Below, piece by piece: positions 63,369 through 64,000 of a stretch of DNA of 64,000 nt. This DNA is from Dromaius novaehollandiae. Its lineage: Eukaryota; Chordata; Aves; Casuariiformes; Dromaiidae. The translations under genes were made by a program, and so were the position numbers. The DNA is taken from the NCBI RefSeq assembly GCF_036370855.1, contig NC_088111.1, forward strand, positions 20,991,501-21,055,500, written 5' to 3'. Numbering within the stretch: the first letter of the stretch is position 1; every line of letters begins with the position of its first letter. Under the pieces are notes generated by a model, which worked only from the letters and a program-made list of their open reading frames with translations, did no database searches and was not told the DNA's origin.

Positions 63369-64000
63369 GTGAGTGCGGGCCGGGCCGCGGGGCTCTGCGC
63401 CGGGCCGCGGGGCGCCGCTTCCTCCCGCCTCTGTCCTGAGAGGCGCCAGCGGGGCTCCCGCCCTCCGGGCCCCGCCGGAGGGGAGCTCTGACGGGGGCAG
63501 CGGGGCGCCGGCGGGCTGCGGCCCTGCCCGGGCCCCGCCGCGGCGCCTGCCCGGCTCGGCGGGCGGCCCTGGGCCGCGCGGGCTCCGGGTGCCGCGGCGG
63601 GGCGCGTACCGTCCTCCGCGCCCCGCGGCGCGCGCGGAAATTCAAACGGCGGCGGTGCGGCCTGCGGCGGGCGGGCGGACGGGCGGGGGCTCTGCCCCTG
63701 GGGCGCGCGCTGCCCGCAGCCCCCCCGCCGGCTCTCCCCAGGCCTCTCGCTGCGGGGGCGTCGGTGTTTTGTATCCTACCTGGGTTTGCGCTTTCTGGTC
63801 CTTTTCTACTGGAGGCTGTACAAATAGTCTGCAAGTGCTGGGTGTATCTCAGCGCTCCTTGGCTTCTCATTTTGAAGCCAGCTGTAAAGAAACGTAGGCT
63901 GTGTGTGGAATAACATATAGGGCAGCTATGAAGTTGTTGGGCACAAACTGAAATGCAGGAAATTTTGTCTAAATGTTTTGTCTAAAAAAAGAAGTTTTTT
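63369..64000 (+). other. Presumed start of intron 1
   Basis: It is GC-rich up to about 63,750 and then turns into ordinary AT-richer sequence. Long frames on both strands here reflect the scarcity of stop codons in GC-rich DNA and show no protein family. No second exon is seen before the window ends. Confidence 0.4.

Larger units (their letters stand above)
62830..63750. promoter_or_regulatory. CpG-island promoter
   Basis: G+C and CpG density rise sharply here compared with the AT-rich sequence to the left and fall again after about 63,750. CpG-rich blocks (gggcggggc, gcgcgc, ccgccg) are abundant. The island spans a candidate first exon at 63,356. Such islands often drive broadly expressed genes and can be bidirectional, but no minus-strand first exon was recognised. 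No TATA box with normal spacing is clear, although TTTAAAAAAAAAG occurs at about 63,039-63,050. Confidence 0.85.

Noticed and set aside
63289..63897. Long Arg/Pro/Ala-rich frames on both strands in the CpG island
   Set aside because: Both strands are open because the DNA is extremely GC-rich. The compositions are those of repeated GC codons, and the + strand frames cross a strong splice donor.

Overview
The window looks like a mostly non-coding stretch of a large vertebrate nuclear genome. Genes are sparse, there is no bacterial-style operon packing, a CpG-island promoter sits at the right edge, and there are old MIR-like SINE fragments, long homopolymers and only short chance reading frames. 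I see no Alu, B1 or L1 sequence and no rRNA, tRNA, CRISPR or phage signal. A sauropsid (bird or other reptile) fits best: a TMEM100-like paralog is present and mammal-specific repeats are absent. This is inference, and I cannot name the species.

Layout. Positions 1-10,400 are non-coding, with homopolymers, a perfect 20-bp palindrome and one MIR-like element near 8.2 kb. At 10,476-10,847 (+) lies the only complete gene I can support, an intronless 123-residue two-pass membrane protein related to TMEM100. From 10.8 to about 46 kb I find no convincing coding sequence, only homopolymers (37 T, 19 G, 29 T), a perfect 64-bp tandem duplication at 24.6 kb, two more MIR-like fragments and small hairpins. 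The stretch 46.3-47.9 kb is structurally the oddest part. A 181-bp segment has a 125-bp inverted, internally shortened copy 1.3 kb away that is flanked by 12-bp direct repeats, and a near-perfect 28-bp-stem hairpin lies between them. From 48 to 62 kb the sequence is again non-coding apart from protein-like minus-strand fragments at 50.0-51.5 kb, a CTCF-like site at 58.2 kb, an exon-like 89-bp segment at 61.0 kb and a MIR-like element at 61.7 kb.

From about 62.8 to 63.75 kb there is a strong CpG island with CCAAT and GC boxes and an RFX-type X-box. A plausible first coding exon (M-K-A-G, split codon, GTGAGT donor) starts at 63,356 on the + strand, and the rest of that gene lies beyond the window. 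Nothing in the sequence shows that the two genes work together. All family assignments are by eye, without database searches.
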